Shown: piece after piece, positions 22,742 to 30,934 of the stretch
Layout: each line of letters begins with the position of its first letter
Position numbering within the stretch: the stretch's first letter is position 1
Notes under the pieces: model-generated
Databases searched by the model: none
Seen by the model: the letters and a program-made list of their open reading frames with translations, nothing else
Told to the model about the DNA's origin: nothing
Position numbers and translations under genes: made by a program
Source: Dyadobacter fermentans
GTDB taxonomy: Bacteria > Bacteroidota > Bacteroidia > Cytophagales > Spirosomataceae
Direction of reading: 5' to 3'
Length of the DNA: 64,000 nucleotides
Assembly: GCF_019924045.1 (NCBI RefSeq)
Contig: NZ_JAHXBN010000022.1
Location: 124,001 to 188,000, forward strand

Positions 22742-23940
22742 TCTCCAAGGATTGATTTTACAAATTCGTCGTTTTCTTCGGCCTCGGCAGCAGAGAAGTA
22801 ATTTTCTGTGACCCGGACGTTGCCATGATCGAGGGCGTCGGATACCAAATAGATGTTGCCTGTTTTCTTTCTCGCGATATCGGCGAAACTATGACGTGCG
22901 ACGTGCATGCTGAATTTTGGTAGCCCCAATTGTTTTGCGATCACTTCCAGTTTTTTCCTGATAAAAGCGTTGGCAGAATCAAGAATTTTGGCCCATTCAT
23001 CATCAGTGTGTTTCTCTCGGCGCTTACCTTTTAAAAAAGGAAATATATAGCCTGAGGGGTTTGGAGTTGTTCGATAAATATCCAAAATGGCTTTGGCCTT
23101 CGAGATCAGTAGTCGCGGTCTGGTCTTTTTTGTCTTCCCGGCCTGGTAGCGTAGGTAATTGCCCTCCACATGGTGCCATTCCATCATCATCAAATCTCCA
23201 ACACGAATTCCCTGCATATAGTAGGAAAAGAGAAAAGCGTTCAGCGCATGGAATTGGGCTAGCTCTGGATTTGCTTTGTAGCCCTCCAGAATCGCAATAT
23301 GTTCTTCTTTCAGTTTTACACGTCTTGACTTGGTAGTGGTCAGTTTGAGCCGGGTAAACGGATGCACGCCATCAAAAGAACAGATGCCGTCTTCTACCGC
23401 GTCGTCGTAAGCGGCTTTTATTCGATGAAAATCTGAATGGATGGTATTGGGCCGATTCTTGACAACATGCGTTAGGTAGTTGCGGTACTCTGCCAGATAC
23501 TCGGTTGTGATTTCACCAAACGAAAGTTCGCCGCCAGAGTAACTGCGGAGCTTCGAAAGAATGGCTGATTGGCTCCTGCGGGTGTTAGCAGCGGGAAGAT
23601 TTTTTATTCGGCGCTCCATATATTCCAGAAAGCTGTCTCCTGAATATTTTCGGGTTACGGCCTGTTGGAGATTTTTGGCTGTTTTATGATTTCTATTTGC
23701 CTGGCTCCGTAGGTATATTTCTTCAAGCTCGACAATTTTGCTTTTGATAAGGGCATTCACCTGAGCGGCCTGTGGGTAAGTCTTCCGCACTTCACGTTTC
23801 TGCTCGTTCCAATGCTTAGCCGGAATGCTTTTCTTAATGGACACTCGCTTGTGCTTACGATCAACCGTAATCCGGATCATGATGGCTTGCGTGCCATCCT
23901 TTCTCTCATAAGTATCAAGTTCCGGGGTGAAGGTTGCCAT
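22738..23940 (-). CDS. int: Tyrosine recombinase (phage integrase)
   Basis: 400 residues in the layout of Bacteroidota integrases: an N-terminal arm-binding domain (1-90), a SAM-like core-binding domain (100-190, FLEYMERRIKNLPAANTRRS) and the catalytic domain. The catalytic residues are Arg246 (QGIRVGDL), Lys269, His346 and Arg349 (HVARHSF), His372 and Tyr381 (LDHGNVRVTENYF). It inserts the phage at the tRNA-Leu gene 140 bp away. The start at ATG 23940 is preferred; 28 further codons to 24024 would run into the terminator and attachment region. Confidence 0.93.
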   Translation of the reverse strand: MATFTPELDTYERKDGTQAIMIRITVDRKHKRVSIKKSIPAKHWNEQKREVRKTYPQAAQVNALIKSKIVELEEIYLRSQANRNHKTAKNLQQAVTRKYSGDSFLEYMERRIKNLPAANTRRSQSAILSKLRSYSGGELSFGEITTEYLAEYRNYLTHVVKNRPNTIHSDFHRIKAAYDDAVEDGICSFDGVHPFTRLKLTTTKSRRVKLKEEHIAILEGYKANPELAQFHALNAFLFSYYMQGIRVGDLMMMEWHHVEGNYLRYQAGKTKKTRPRLLISKAKAILDIYRTTPNPSGYIFPFLKGKRREKHTDDEWAKILDSANAFIRKKLEVIAKQLGLPKFSMHVARHSFADIARKKTGNIYLVSDALDHGNVRVTENYFSAAEAEENDEFVKSILGE

Positions 23941-24014
23941 TTGCTGAATTCTGAAACATTCTCTGAAACAAAAATAGCAAAAACCTAGTGATATAGATCG
24001 TGATGTAAAATGAA

Positions 24015-24042
24015 AAACGCCCATTCAAGCGAACAGGCGTTT
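24015..24042 (-). terminator. Terminator behind tRNA-Leu
   Basis: AAACGCC (24015-24021) pairs with GGCGTTT (24036-24042); on the minus strand the stem is followed by TTTTTCATTTT. It lies between tRNA and integrase, and separates tRNA transcription from phage genes. Confidence 0.7.
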
Positions 24043-24052
24043 ACATTAACAT

Positions 24053-24074
24053 GTATAACGATATGGTGTTATAC
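24053..24074. repeat. Inverted repeat in the candidate attachment region
   Basis: GTATAAC (24053-24059) and GTTATAC (24068-24074) are perfect inverted copies around an 8-nt spacer, 6 bp from the tRNA 3' end and 113 bp from the integrase start. It is a plausible integrase or excision-factor binding site at the right end of the prophage. The second attachment site is outside the window. Confidence 0.45.
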
Positions 24075-24080
24075 TTTCCG

Positions 24081-24164
24081 TACCCAGAGCCGGAGTCGAA
24101 CCGGCACGAGTGTTACCTCATTGGTGTTTGAGACCAACGCGTCTACCAATTCCGCCATCTGGGC
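24081..24164 (-). tRNA. tRNA-Leu (CAA anticodon)
   Basis: 84 nt. The acceptor stem is GCCCAGA (24158-24164) with TCTGGGT, discriminator A at 24081. The anticodon stem TTGGT/ACCAA encloses the loop CTCAAAC, giving anticodon CAA. A variable arm of about 15 nt identifies a class II tRNA-Leu, and the T arm GCCGGTTCGACTCCGGC is canonical. CCA is not encoded. The 3' end faces the prophage and integrase, so it is the likely insertion site; the gene has remained complete. Confidence 0.95.
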
Positions 24165-24187
24165 ATTGATCTTCTGGGTTGGGAGTG

Positions 24188-24218
24188 CAAAAGTAGGCAG
24201 AAAAAGAGATTAAGCAAG
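24188..24218 (-). promoter_or_regulatory. Promoter of tRNA-Leu
   Basis: On the minus strand CTTG (24215-24218), 19 nt, then TACTTTTG (24188-24195), ending 23 bp before the tRNA 5' end. Confidence 0.6.
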
Positions 24219-24279
24219 CCCTTGGTGCAAATTTTTGCAAGATTTTTGTGATAAAATTCAGCGCCTGCCGCTAACCCGC

Positions 24280-25524
24280 TTATTCATAGCGTAATGCCTC
24301 TATCGGGTCCAGCCGCGACGCTTTGATGGCCGGGTAAATACCCGAGAGCACACCTACCATCACGCATATGGCAATGCCCACGGCCATCCAGAGCCACGGG
24401 ACTACGAAGGTTGCGTTTTCGCTGATAACGCCTGTAATGGAGTTTCCGACGATAATGCCGAGGATTAGTCCGCCGATACCGCCGAGAATACAAACCACAA
24501 TGGCTTCGATGAGGAACTGCATCCGGATTACGCGCGGCGTGGCGCCAAGGGATTTGCGGATACCGATTTCACGTGTCCGTTCTGTAACCGATACGAGCAT
24601 GATGTTCATCAATGCAATGGCGGCGCCCAGCAGCGTCACAGTGCCGATCACGAACCCGCCGATGCGCAGATAACCGGTGATGTTCGCGAAATCCTTCACC
24701 ATCGCGTCAGCACGGTCGATGGTAAACGAGTCCTCTTTGCCGAGTTCGTCGTTGCGGATGCGGCGCATCATGCCGCGGGCTTCTTCTACGATCATATCGC
24801 CGTCGGAAACATTGGGGGCCGAGGCAGTGATGTTGTAGGTGAGTGTGCGGTTGGCGGCGAGGCCACGACCGTTTTCCAGCGGGATGAGGATAAGCCGGTC
24901 CGCGTTGTTATCACCACCCAGCGAGCCTTTCTTGTCCAATACACCTATTACTTTATACCGGCTTCCCATGAAGGTAATTTCCTTGTTGAGCGGGTCGTTG
25001 CGTTCGAAGAGTTTGCGCGCAATTTCCTGGCCCAATACTGCAACATTCAGGGATTTTTCGAGGTCATTCTTGTCCAGATTACGGCCGAGGCTGATCTTGT
25101 AGCCGTTAATGCCCAGGTACTGGTCGTCGGAGCCGACCACGTTGCTGTTCGGGTTGGTTTTGTTGCTCCGGTAGTTGACTTGCACGGCACCGGCAATGTC
25201 CGCCGAAAGCGATGCTGTGGCCTGGTACGTAGCTTTGAATTTGTCTGCGAAGGTTTTGGCCTGGCGGTAAGTGACTGAGGGATATTGCTTGCTGCGGCGG
25301 CCTCCGCTCCGGAAATCGTCGTCCGCGCGGTTGCGGACGGTGAACGTATTGGCACCAAGGTCGGCGAAGCTGCTGTTGACAGACCCCTGAATGCCATCTA
25401 TGGCCGTGAGTATTCCTACGAGGGAGGTAATGCCGATGGCGATGATCATGGCTGTCAGTACAGTCCGGAGGAGGTTACTTTGGATCGAACGCAGGCCTTC
25501 TTCGATGTTTTCGCGTATAATCAT
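24280..25524 (-). CDS. ABC transporter permease, MacB/FtsX type
   Basis: 414 residues with the MacB layout: a first transmembrane helix (about 20-42, TVLTAMIIAIGITSLVGIL), a large periplasmic domain (about 45-280), and three C-terminal helices starting at about 288. Family motifs are visible: VTERTREIGIRKSLGA after the second helix and the closing YPAIKASRLDPIEALRYE. Such proteins couple cytoplasmic ATP hydrolysis to movements in the periplasm instead of moving substrate through the membrane. No ATPase is directly adjacent; an ATPase, an adaptor and a TolC in the same cluster (27184-30749) are likely partners. Confidence 0.88.
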   Translation of the reverse strand: MIIRENIEEGLRSIQSNLLRTVLTAMIIAIGITSLVGILTAIDGIQGSVNSSFADLGANTFTVRNRADDDFRSGGRRSKQYPSVTYRQAKTFADKFKATYQATASLSADIAGAVQVNYRSNKTNPNSNVVGSDDQYLGINGYKISLGRNLDKNDLEKSLNVAVLGQEIARKLFERNDPLNKEITFMGSRYKVIGVLDKKGSLGGDNNADRLILIPLENGRGLAANRTLTYNITASAPNVSDGDMIVEEARGMMRRIRNDELGKEDSFTIDRADAMVKDFANITGYLRIGGFVIGTVTLLGAAIALMNIMLVSVTERTREIGIRKSLGATPRVIRMQFLIEAIVVCILGGIGGLILGIIVGNSITGVISENATFVVPWLWMAVGIAICVMVGVLSGIYPAIKASRLDPIEALRYE

Positions 25525-25708
25525 GGCGTGTAAAGGTGGTGCACCAGAAACAGGTTTTGGTCGTTAGTAAGTAATAGTGTCTGTATGGAATCCACACAGG
25601 GTTTGAAATGCGGCCGGACGCCGGAAACCGGAACGAGTTTTGTGGCAGATTTCGGAACGTGCCGGATTCTTTATTATATTTAATCTTTACCTGAATGTAA
25701 AACTGCGC

Positions 25709-26995
25709 ATGAAAGTCGAAAGAATCAAACCAGTGATACGCCTGTATATCCCGCTCGTCATTTTTTTGATCGGCTCGCTGAATGCCATGGCAAACCGCCT
25801 GCTGATCCCGATGGACGAGTCTCAAAAGAACCATTTGAAGGCTTACGGCATATCTTTCTGGATACTGAAAAACTATGAAATGGAAATGGACTGGCTCCTC
25901 AATTACCGGGGCGGCAGTTTTATGGTGGCTTACAATCAGCAGTTTGCTTCCGAAATGACCGTGCGCGGCGTAAGCTTCGAGGTGATTTCCGAAGGACAAG
26001 CCGGGCAGATATTAAACCAAATCAGTTCCCCGGATGTGAATATGGACGCGGTGAAACTGCAAAAAGCACCCCGCATTGCGGTGTATTCTCCCAAATCCAA
26101 GCTGCCCTGGGACGATGCGGTGACGCTGGTGCTCACCTATGCCGAGATTCCGTACGATGTGGTGTATGATGATGAAGTGTTGAACAATAAATTACCGGAA
26201 TACGACTGGCTGCATTTACATCACGAAGATTTCACGGGGCAGTTCGGTAAGTTTTTTCAATACAAAGATTATCCCTGGTACCGCGAACAGAAGAAGGAAG
26301 CAGAAGAAACCGCTACCAAATTCCAGTTCAACAATGTCCCGCAAATGAAACTGGCCGTCGCCAAAAAGATCGCCGAGTTTGTGACCGGGGGAGGTTATAT
26401 GTTCGCGATGTGCAATGCGACGGATACTTTTGACATTGCACTCGCCGCCGACGGCGTGGATATTGTGGATGCTATGTACGACGGCACACCCGCTGATCCC
26501 ACAGCGAACGGAAAACTGAATTACAACAATTCTTTTGCATTCCAGGACTTTAAAACGATTCCTTATCCGTACGAAATCGAGTTTTCGGACATCGATAACC
26601 AGCCTGACGAACGCGGTATGGTCGAATCGAACGATTTTTTCTCGCTTTTCCAGTTCTCGGCCAAATGGGACCCGGTACCGAGCATGCTCACTCAAAATCA
26701 CCAGACCATCATCAAAGGTTTTCTGGGACAAACCACTGCATTCAAAAACCGGTTGATCAAACCGGAGGTAATTATCCTCGCGGAGAACAAAAACGCCAAG
26801 GAGGCGCGCTACATTCATAGTACGCATGGCAAGGGCTTTTTTACGTTCTACGGCGGCCACGATCCGGAGGATTACCAGCACCGCGTAGGGGAAGAACCGA
26901 CCGATTTGAACCTGCACCCGAACTCGGCAGGCTACCGGTTGATCCTGAACAATATTCTTTTTCCGGCCGCGAAAAAGAAAAAATTGAAGACCTGA
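25709..26995 (+). CDS. Secreted protein of the Bacteroidota 'asparagine synthetase B' family
   Basis: 428 residues from ATG 25709, beginning with a basic N-terminus and a signal peptide or anchor (YIPLVIFLIGSLNAMA). The central part (about 115-260) looks like a flavodoxin/class I amidotransferase-like fold: APRIAVYSPKS, YDVVYDDEVL, YDWLHLHHEDF and GGGYMFAMCNATD with a Cys at the nucleophile-elbow place. I recall close relatives labelled asparagine synthetase B in Bacteroidota, but neither the glutaminase nor the ATP-binding domain of true AsnB is present, so that name is probably misleading. A terminator follows. Confidence 0.6.
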   Translation: MKVERIKPVIRLYIPLVIFLIGSLNAMANRLLIPMDESQKNHLKAYGISFWILKNYEMEMDWLLNYRGGSFMVAYNQQFASEMTVRGVSFEVISEGQAGQILNQISSPDVNMDAVKLQKAPRIAVYSPKSKLPWDDAVTLVLTYAEIPYDVVYDDEVLNNKLPEYDWLHLHHEDFTGQFGKFFQYKDYPWYREQKKEAEETATKFQFNNVPQMKLAVAKKIAEFVTGGGYMFAMCNATDTFDIALAADGVDIVDAMYDGTPADPTANGKLNYNNSFAFQDFKTIPYPYEIEFSDIDNQPDERGMVESNDFFSLFQFSAKWDPVPSMLTQNHQTIIKGFLGQTTAFKNRLIKPEVIILAENKNAKEARYIHSTHGKGFFTFYGGHDPEDYQHRVGEEPTDLNLHPNSAGYRLILNNILFPAAKKKKLKT

Positions 26996-27037
26996 CCGGA
27001 AAGTTAACAGCGGAAGAAATACGTTTGAAATCACACC

Positions 27038-27065
27038 AACCGTGCGTTATCGCACGGTTTTTTGT
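27038..27065 (+). terminator. Rho-independent terminator
   Basis: AACCGTGCG (27038-27046), TTAT loop, CGCACGGTT (27051-27059) and a T run. It ends the transcript of the secreted-protein gene. Confidence 0.9.
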
Positions 27066-27183
27066 TTTTGGATATTAATGTAAAATGATGATTATCAATT
27101 AGATGATGATTGGCACGGATTTCGGATAAGGGAAAGGGTATTAGCCATGAATTTTTCCACTGAAAACCTCCAATCAAACCTGC

Positions 27184-28428
27184 ATGGATCGCGAAATTGC
27201 TCCGGAATATGTCAAGCAAACCAGGAACCGCCGATGGGTGATCATCGGTGCCGTCGTCATCGGGCTGGCAGTTCTGTTTTACTTTTTCAAAAAATCGCTT
27301 TCCAGCACGCTCGAAAGCGCCCGCGTGAGAACCGGTACCGTCGAAACCGGCGACGTCGAAAACACGCTTACTGCTTCGGGAGAAATCATCCCGGCCTACG
27401 AGCAGATCTTCACGAGCCCGATCCGTGCGAGCATTAAGCGCATATTGCTCACGCCCGGAACGCGTGTGAAGCCCGGGCAGCCGATTATTGAACTCGACAA
27501 ATCGTTGACGGAGATCGAATTTGAACGCTATAAAGACCAGCTCGAACTGAAAAAGAACGGCATCGACCAGCTGCGTATGAAGCTCAACAAGAATTTGTAT
27601 GATGCGGAGATTAATGACAAGATCAAATCTCTGAACATTAACAAACTGAAAGCGGATTTTGAAGATGCCAAAAGGCTGCAAAAAGTGGGCGGAGGGACTG
27701 TCGAGGACATTACCCGCGCCGAGAATGCATTGAAAATCGCGGAGCTCGAAAAGAAGCAGCTGGAAAACGACCTCCGTTATAATCGCGAATCGATGGGAGC
27801 CAGCTTACGCGAGACCGAGTTGGGCGCGCAGATAGAGGGTAAAAACTTGCAGGAATTACAGCATAAGCTCAAAATGGCCGATATCGTCGCTGATCGCCCG
27901 GGCGTCCTCACGTGGGTGAACGAGCATATCGGATCGTCGGTGAATGAAGGGGAAATGCTGGCCAAAGTGGCCGATTTGGGTAGTTTTCGAGTTGAAGGAA
28001 GCTGCTCGGATGTATATGCGGATCAGGTGAAAGCAGGGCTCGGGGCCATTATCAAAATCAATGACGTGCAGCTGCGCGGAGTAATTACGCAGGTGAAGCC
28101 GGCTGTGAAGGATGGCGTGATTGGCTTCACGATCCAGCTCGACAATGCCCGAAACGAATCGCTCCGGCCCAATATGAAGGTGGAGGTGTATGTGGTGACA
28201 AGCAACAGTGCCCAAACATTGCGCGTGGCGAATGGCCCTGCGTTTACAGGTAAGCGGAAACAATATGTGTATATTCTCGAAAACGGCAAGGCGCGCCGGC
28301 GGGAAATCGAAACAGGCCTTTCCAATTTTGATTATGTAGAAATCAAAAATGGACTGAAAGCGGGAGATAAGGTAATCCTGACCAATATGAATGACTACGA
28401 ACACCTGGAAGAGCTAACCATTCAATGA
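27184..28428 (+). CDS. Periplasmic adaptor of a tripartite exporter (HlyD/MacA type)
   Basis: 414 residues. A single N-terminal membrane anchor (about 18-36, WVIIGAVVIGLAVLFYF) precedes a barrel-sandwich segment (GDVENTLTASGEIIPAYEQI; RVKPGQPIIELD), a long coiled-coil hairpin (about 110-235), the returning lipoyl half (DRPGVLTWVNEHIG) and a beta-barrel/membrane-proximal part. It links a MacB-type permease with the TolC protein encoded next (ATGA overlap). A weak sigma-54-like sequence lies about 60 bp upstream. Confidence 0.88.
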   Translation: MDREIAPEYVKQTRNRRWVIIGAVVIGLAVLFYFFKKSLSSTLESARVRTGTVETGDVENTLTASGEIIPAYEQIFTSPIRASIKRILLTPGTRVKPGQPIIELDKSLTEIEFERYKDQLELKKNGIDQLRMKLNKNLYDAEINDKIKSLNINKLKADFEDAKRLQKVGGGTVEDITRAENALKIAELEKKQLENDLRYNRESMGASLRETELGAQIEGKNLQELQHKLKMADIVADRPGVLTWVNEHIGSSVNEGEMLAKVADLGSFRVEGSCSDVYADQVKAGLGAIIKINDVQLRGVITQVKPAVKDGVIGFTIQLDNARNESLRPNMKVEVYVVTSNSAQTLRVANGPAFTGKRKQYVYILENGKARRREIETGLSNFDYVEIKNGLKAGDKVILTNMNDYEHLEELTIQ

Positions 28429-29873
28429 TTATGAGAAAGCTTTTCCTCTGGATTTTCGTAATGCTTTCCGGCACCGTTTCGGGGCAGATCCGCAAGTTGA
28501 CCCTCGAAGAAGTGGTGCAGCAGTCGAAGGAGCAATCGATTGCCTCCAAGCAGGCAGTGACGCAGAAAAAGACCAATTACTGGCAGTTTCGTTCGTTCCA
28601 GGCCGATTACAAGCCGCAGCTGAGCCTGCTGGGAACAGTTCCGGGTTTTACACGGTCCTATATTCAGGTGGTACAGCCTGATGGTACAGTCTCTTTCCAG
28701 CAGGTCTCGAACAACAATTCGACGCTCAATCTTTCGCTCAGCCAGAGTATCGCCCTCACCGGCGGTACTGTTTATGTGCAGCAGCAAATGCAGCGTTTCG
28801 ACGATTTCCAGCGCGATGTGACGCGTTACAACGGCATACCGTTTGAAATAGGCATCAAGCAGCCATTGTTTCGTTTCAACCCCCTTAAATGGGACCGCAG
28901 GATATCGCCTTTGAAATACCAGGAGGGCAACCAGCAATACATCCAGTCGCTGGAACAGGTGGCGCTGGACGCAACCGGTTTCTATTTCGACCTGCTGGTG
29001 TCGCAGGTGAATTTGCAGATTGCCGAGAAGAACCGGAGTAACAATGATACCTTGTTTAAAATAGCAAAGCACAAGTTGGAACTGGGTAAAATCTCCCAAA
29101 ACGACCTCCTGCAACTGCAAATGGGACTGCTTACCGCCCAGAAAGACCTGGCTTCGGCCCAGCAATCGGCGGCCGTGGCATCGCTTAAATTAAAAATGTA
29201 CATGGGCTCGCGCGATGAGCGGGAGCTGGAACTCGGTATCCCGGCAGAAGCCAGCGAATTTGCGATCGATCCCCGGGTTGCCCTCGACGAGGCATTTGCA
29301 AACCGCTCCGCCTCGGTAGCATTCCGGCGCAGACTGCTCGAAGCCGAGCGCGATGTGCAGCAAGCAAGGAAAGACAACGGCCTGAACGCTACGCTCAATG
29401 CCACTTTCGGATTGTCGAACCAGGGTAGCCTCCCGCGTGACGTGTACGTGAGCCCGCAGGACCGCGAGTTTGTGGAGCTCCAACTCACGCTGCCGATCCT
29501 CACCTGGGGGCGGAACAAGGCAAGGACCGAGGTGGCCCGCGCCGCTCAGGAATTTGCGCAGCAATCGGTAGAGCAGGATAAGCTTACCTTTGAACAGGAA
29601 ATATTTACCCAGGTAACCCTTTTACAAATGCTGCAAAAGCAGGTGAAACTCACGCAGGTGGCCGATGGTATCGCCGCCGACCGCTACCAGATCGCCAAGG
29701 AGCGATTCATCCTCAGCGATCTCAGCGTCACCGACCTCGGCATAGCCACGCAGGAAAAGGACATCGCCCGCCGTGACTACATTCTCGCATTGCGGGATTA
29801 CTGGCAGGCGTATTACAGCCTGCGGCTGCTGACGCTTTATGATTTTGAGCTGGGGAGGAAGATTGCCTATTGA
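28425..29873 (+). CDS. TolC-family outer-membrane efflux protein
   Basis: 482 residues with a signal peptide (MRKLFLWIFVMLSGTVSGQ) and the two-fold repeat of long helices typical of TolC: helices around 180-260 (KHKLELGKISQNDLLQLQMG) and 390-460 (ADGIAADRYQIAKERFILSD; QEKDIARRDYILALRDYW). It forms the outer-membrane channel of the exporter. Its first codon overlaps the adaptor stop (ATGA); the second ATG, two codons later, gives the better signal peptide start. Confidence 0.9.
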   Translation: MIMRKLFLWIFVMLSGTVSGQIRKLTLEEVVQQSKEQSIASKQAVTQKKTNYWQFRSFQADYKPQLSLLGTVPGFTRSYIQVVQPDGTVSFQQVSNNNSTLNLSLSQSIALTGGTVYVQQQMQRFDDFQRDVTRYNGIPFEIGIKQPLFRFNPLKWDRRISPLKYQEGNQQYIQSLEQVALDATGFYFDLLVSQVNLQIAEKNRSNNDTLFKIAKHKLELGKISQNDLLQLQMGLLTAQKDLASAQQSAAVASLKLKMYMGSRDERELELGIPAEASEFAIDPRVALDEAFANRSASVAFRRRLLEAERDVQQARKDNGLNATLNATFGLSNQGSLPRDVYVSPQDREFVELQLTLPILTWGRNKARTEVARAAQEFAQQSVEQDKLTFEQEIFTQVTLLQMLQKQVKLTQVADGIAADRYQIAKERFILSDLSVTDLGIATQEKDIARRDYILALRDYWQAYYSLRLLTLYDFELGRKIAY

Positions 29874-30051
29874 CCGCCGACGGCCGACCGCGGACCACAG
29901 CTTTTGAGTTCGCTAATTTTGGTTTGTTAACCGAGAACCGTGTTTGGCGGGCTATTTTAATTGATTTGAGTTAAATGTAAAATATATCAAGAGCAGATCG
30001 CAAACCGCACCGCAACAGACAGCCATTCGGCGGTCAGCGGTTGGCCGTCAG
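29868..30051. repeat. Intergenic element with inverted GACCGCC-type words
   Basis: The left end (29868-29898) is built of GACCGCC/GACGGCC/GACCGCGG words; the right end (30028-30051) carries their complements (CGGCGGTCAGCGG, TTGGCCGTCAG). The middle is AT-rich and unremarkable. The same words return at 62338-62523. Confidence 0.6.
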
Positions 30052-30086
30052 AAAACCAAAACGTTCAACATTAAAGTACCAACGCC

Positions 30087-30749
30087 ATGATCAAACTCCA
30101 AAACGTCGAAAAAGTTTACCGCACGAGTTCCATTGAGACATTAGCTCTGAATAACATCAACATCGATGTAAAGAAAGGGGAGTTCGTGTCGATCATGGGG
30201 CCTTCGGGATGCGGGAAGAGTACTTTGCTGAACATCATCGGGCTGCTCGATGCGCCGTCGAAAGGACAAATCGAGATCGACGGCTCGCCGGTGGAGCGTT
30301 ATACCGACAAACACCTGGCCGAATTGCGCAACCGCAAGCTGGGCTTTATTTTTCAGAGCTTTCACCTGATCAATGATCTATCGGTGATAGATAACGTCGA
30401 AATTCCGCTGCTTTACAGGAATACGTCCGCCAGGCAGCGCCGCGAGCTTGCACAGGCGGCATTAGAAAAAGTGGGATTGAGCAACCGCATGAAGCATTTT
30501 CCGAAGCAACTTTCGGGTGGACAGAAGCAGCGCGTAGCCATCGCCCGGGCGATTGTCGGTAACCCCGAAATCATCCTCGCCGACGAGCCGACCGGTAACC
30601 TCGACAGCGCCATGGGCAACGAAATCCTCGGTATCCTGCAAAAGCTGAACAGCGACGGCGCCACCATCGTAATGGTCACCCACGACGAAGCGATGGCGAA
30701 AAAGACCGACAGGCTCATCAGGCTGTTTGACGGCACGCAGGTTAGTTAA
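30087..30749 (+). CDS. ABC transporter ATP-binding protein (LolD/MacB type)
   Basis: 220 residues, a single nucleotide-binding domain. Walker A is GPSGCGKST (about 39-47), the Q-loop follows in FIFQSFHLI, the signature [14 protein letters not shown] lies near 141-154, Walker B is [13 protein letters not shown] and the H-loop is in VMVTHD. This sequence type powers FtsX-fold permeases. It leads a run of two permease genes and probably drives them, and perhaps the permease at 24280-25524. Confidence 0.92.
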   Translation: MIKLQNVEKVYRTSSIETLALNNINIDVKKGEFVSIMGPSGCGKSTLLNIIGLLDAPSKGQIEIDGSPVERYTDKHLAELRNRKLGFIFQSFHLINDLSVIDNVEIPLLYRNTSARQRRELAQAALEKVGLSNRMKHFPKQLSGGQKQRVAIARAIVGNPEIILADEPTGNLDSAMGNEILGILQKLNSDGATIVMVTHDEAMAKKTDRLIRLFDGTQVS

Positions 30750-30925
30750 TGCTGAATGAGTGAAAGATTGAATAGGTCGTCAAGAGGTCAGAAGTAGTCA
30801 GGAAATTGTCAAGGTTAATTTAAACACCACACCTGACTACACTTGACCACACCTGACCTACCATTCGCTCATTCACTCATTCAAAATTCAATCATTCACT
30901 CATTCAGTCATTCAGTCATTCAAAT
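30750..30925. repeat. Intergenic element with inverted TGAATGA and GGTCA words
   Basis: Left part: TGAATGAGTGAAAGATTGAA-type words (from 30752) then GGTCAGAAGTAGTCAGG. Right part: CCTGACTACACTTGACC and repeated TCATTCA heptamers up to about 30923. The arms are inverted copies of one another, so the transcript could fold into a long hairpin between the ATPase and permease genes. Confidence 0.65.
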
Positions 30926-30934
30926 CCATTACCA

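Larger units (their letters stand above)
1..24080. mobile_element. Siphovirus-like prophage, right part, integrated at tRNA-Leu
   Basis: A continuous set of phage structural genes (fibres, capsid, neck, tail tube, chaperones, tape measure, distal tail, tail tip) is followed by an HTH gene and a tyrosine integrase that ends next to the 3' end of a tRNA-Leu gene. Terminase, portal, lysis and replication genes are absent, so the element continues beyond the left edge. The 1692-residue tape measure and separate tail-tube, completion and distal-tail proteins point to a long non-contractile tail; I see no sheath gene. The right boundary lies within or next to the tRNA at about 24081; the left boundary is not in the window. 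All structural frames look intact, so the prophage could still be functional. Confidence 0.93.

Noticed and set aside
24010..24213. 67-residue plus-strand frame over the tRNA
   Set aside because: It runs through the tRNA-Leu gene and its terminator.
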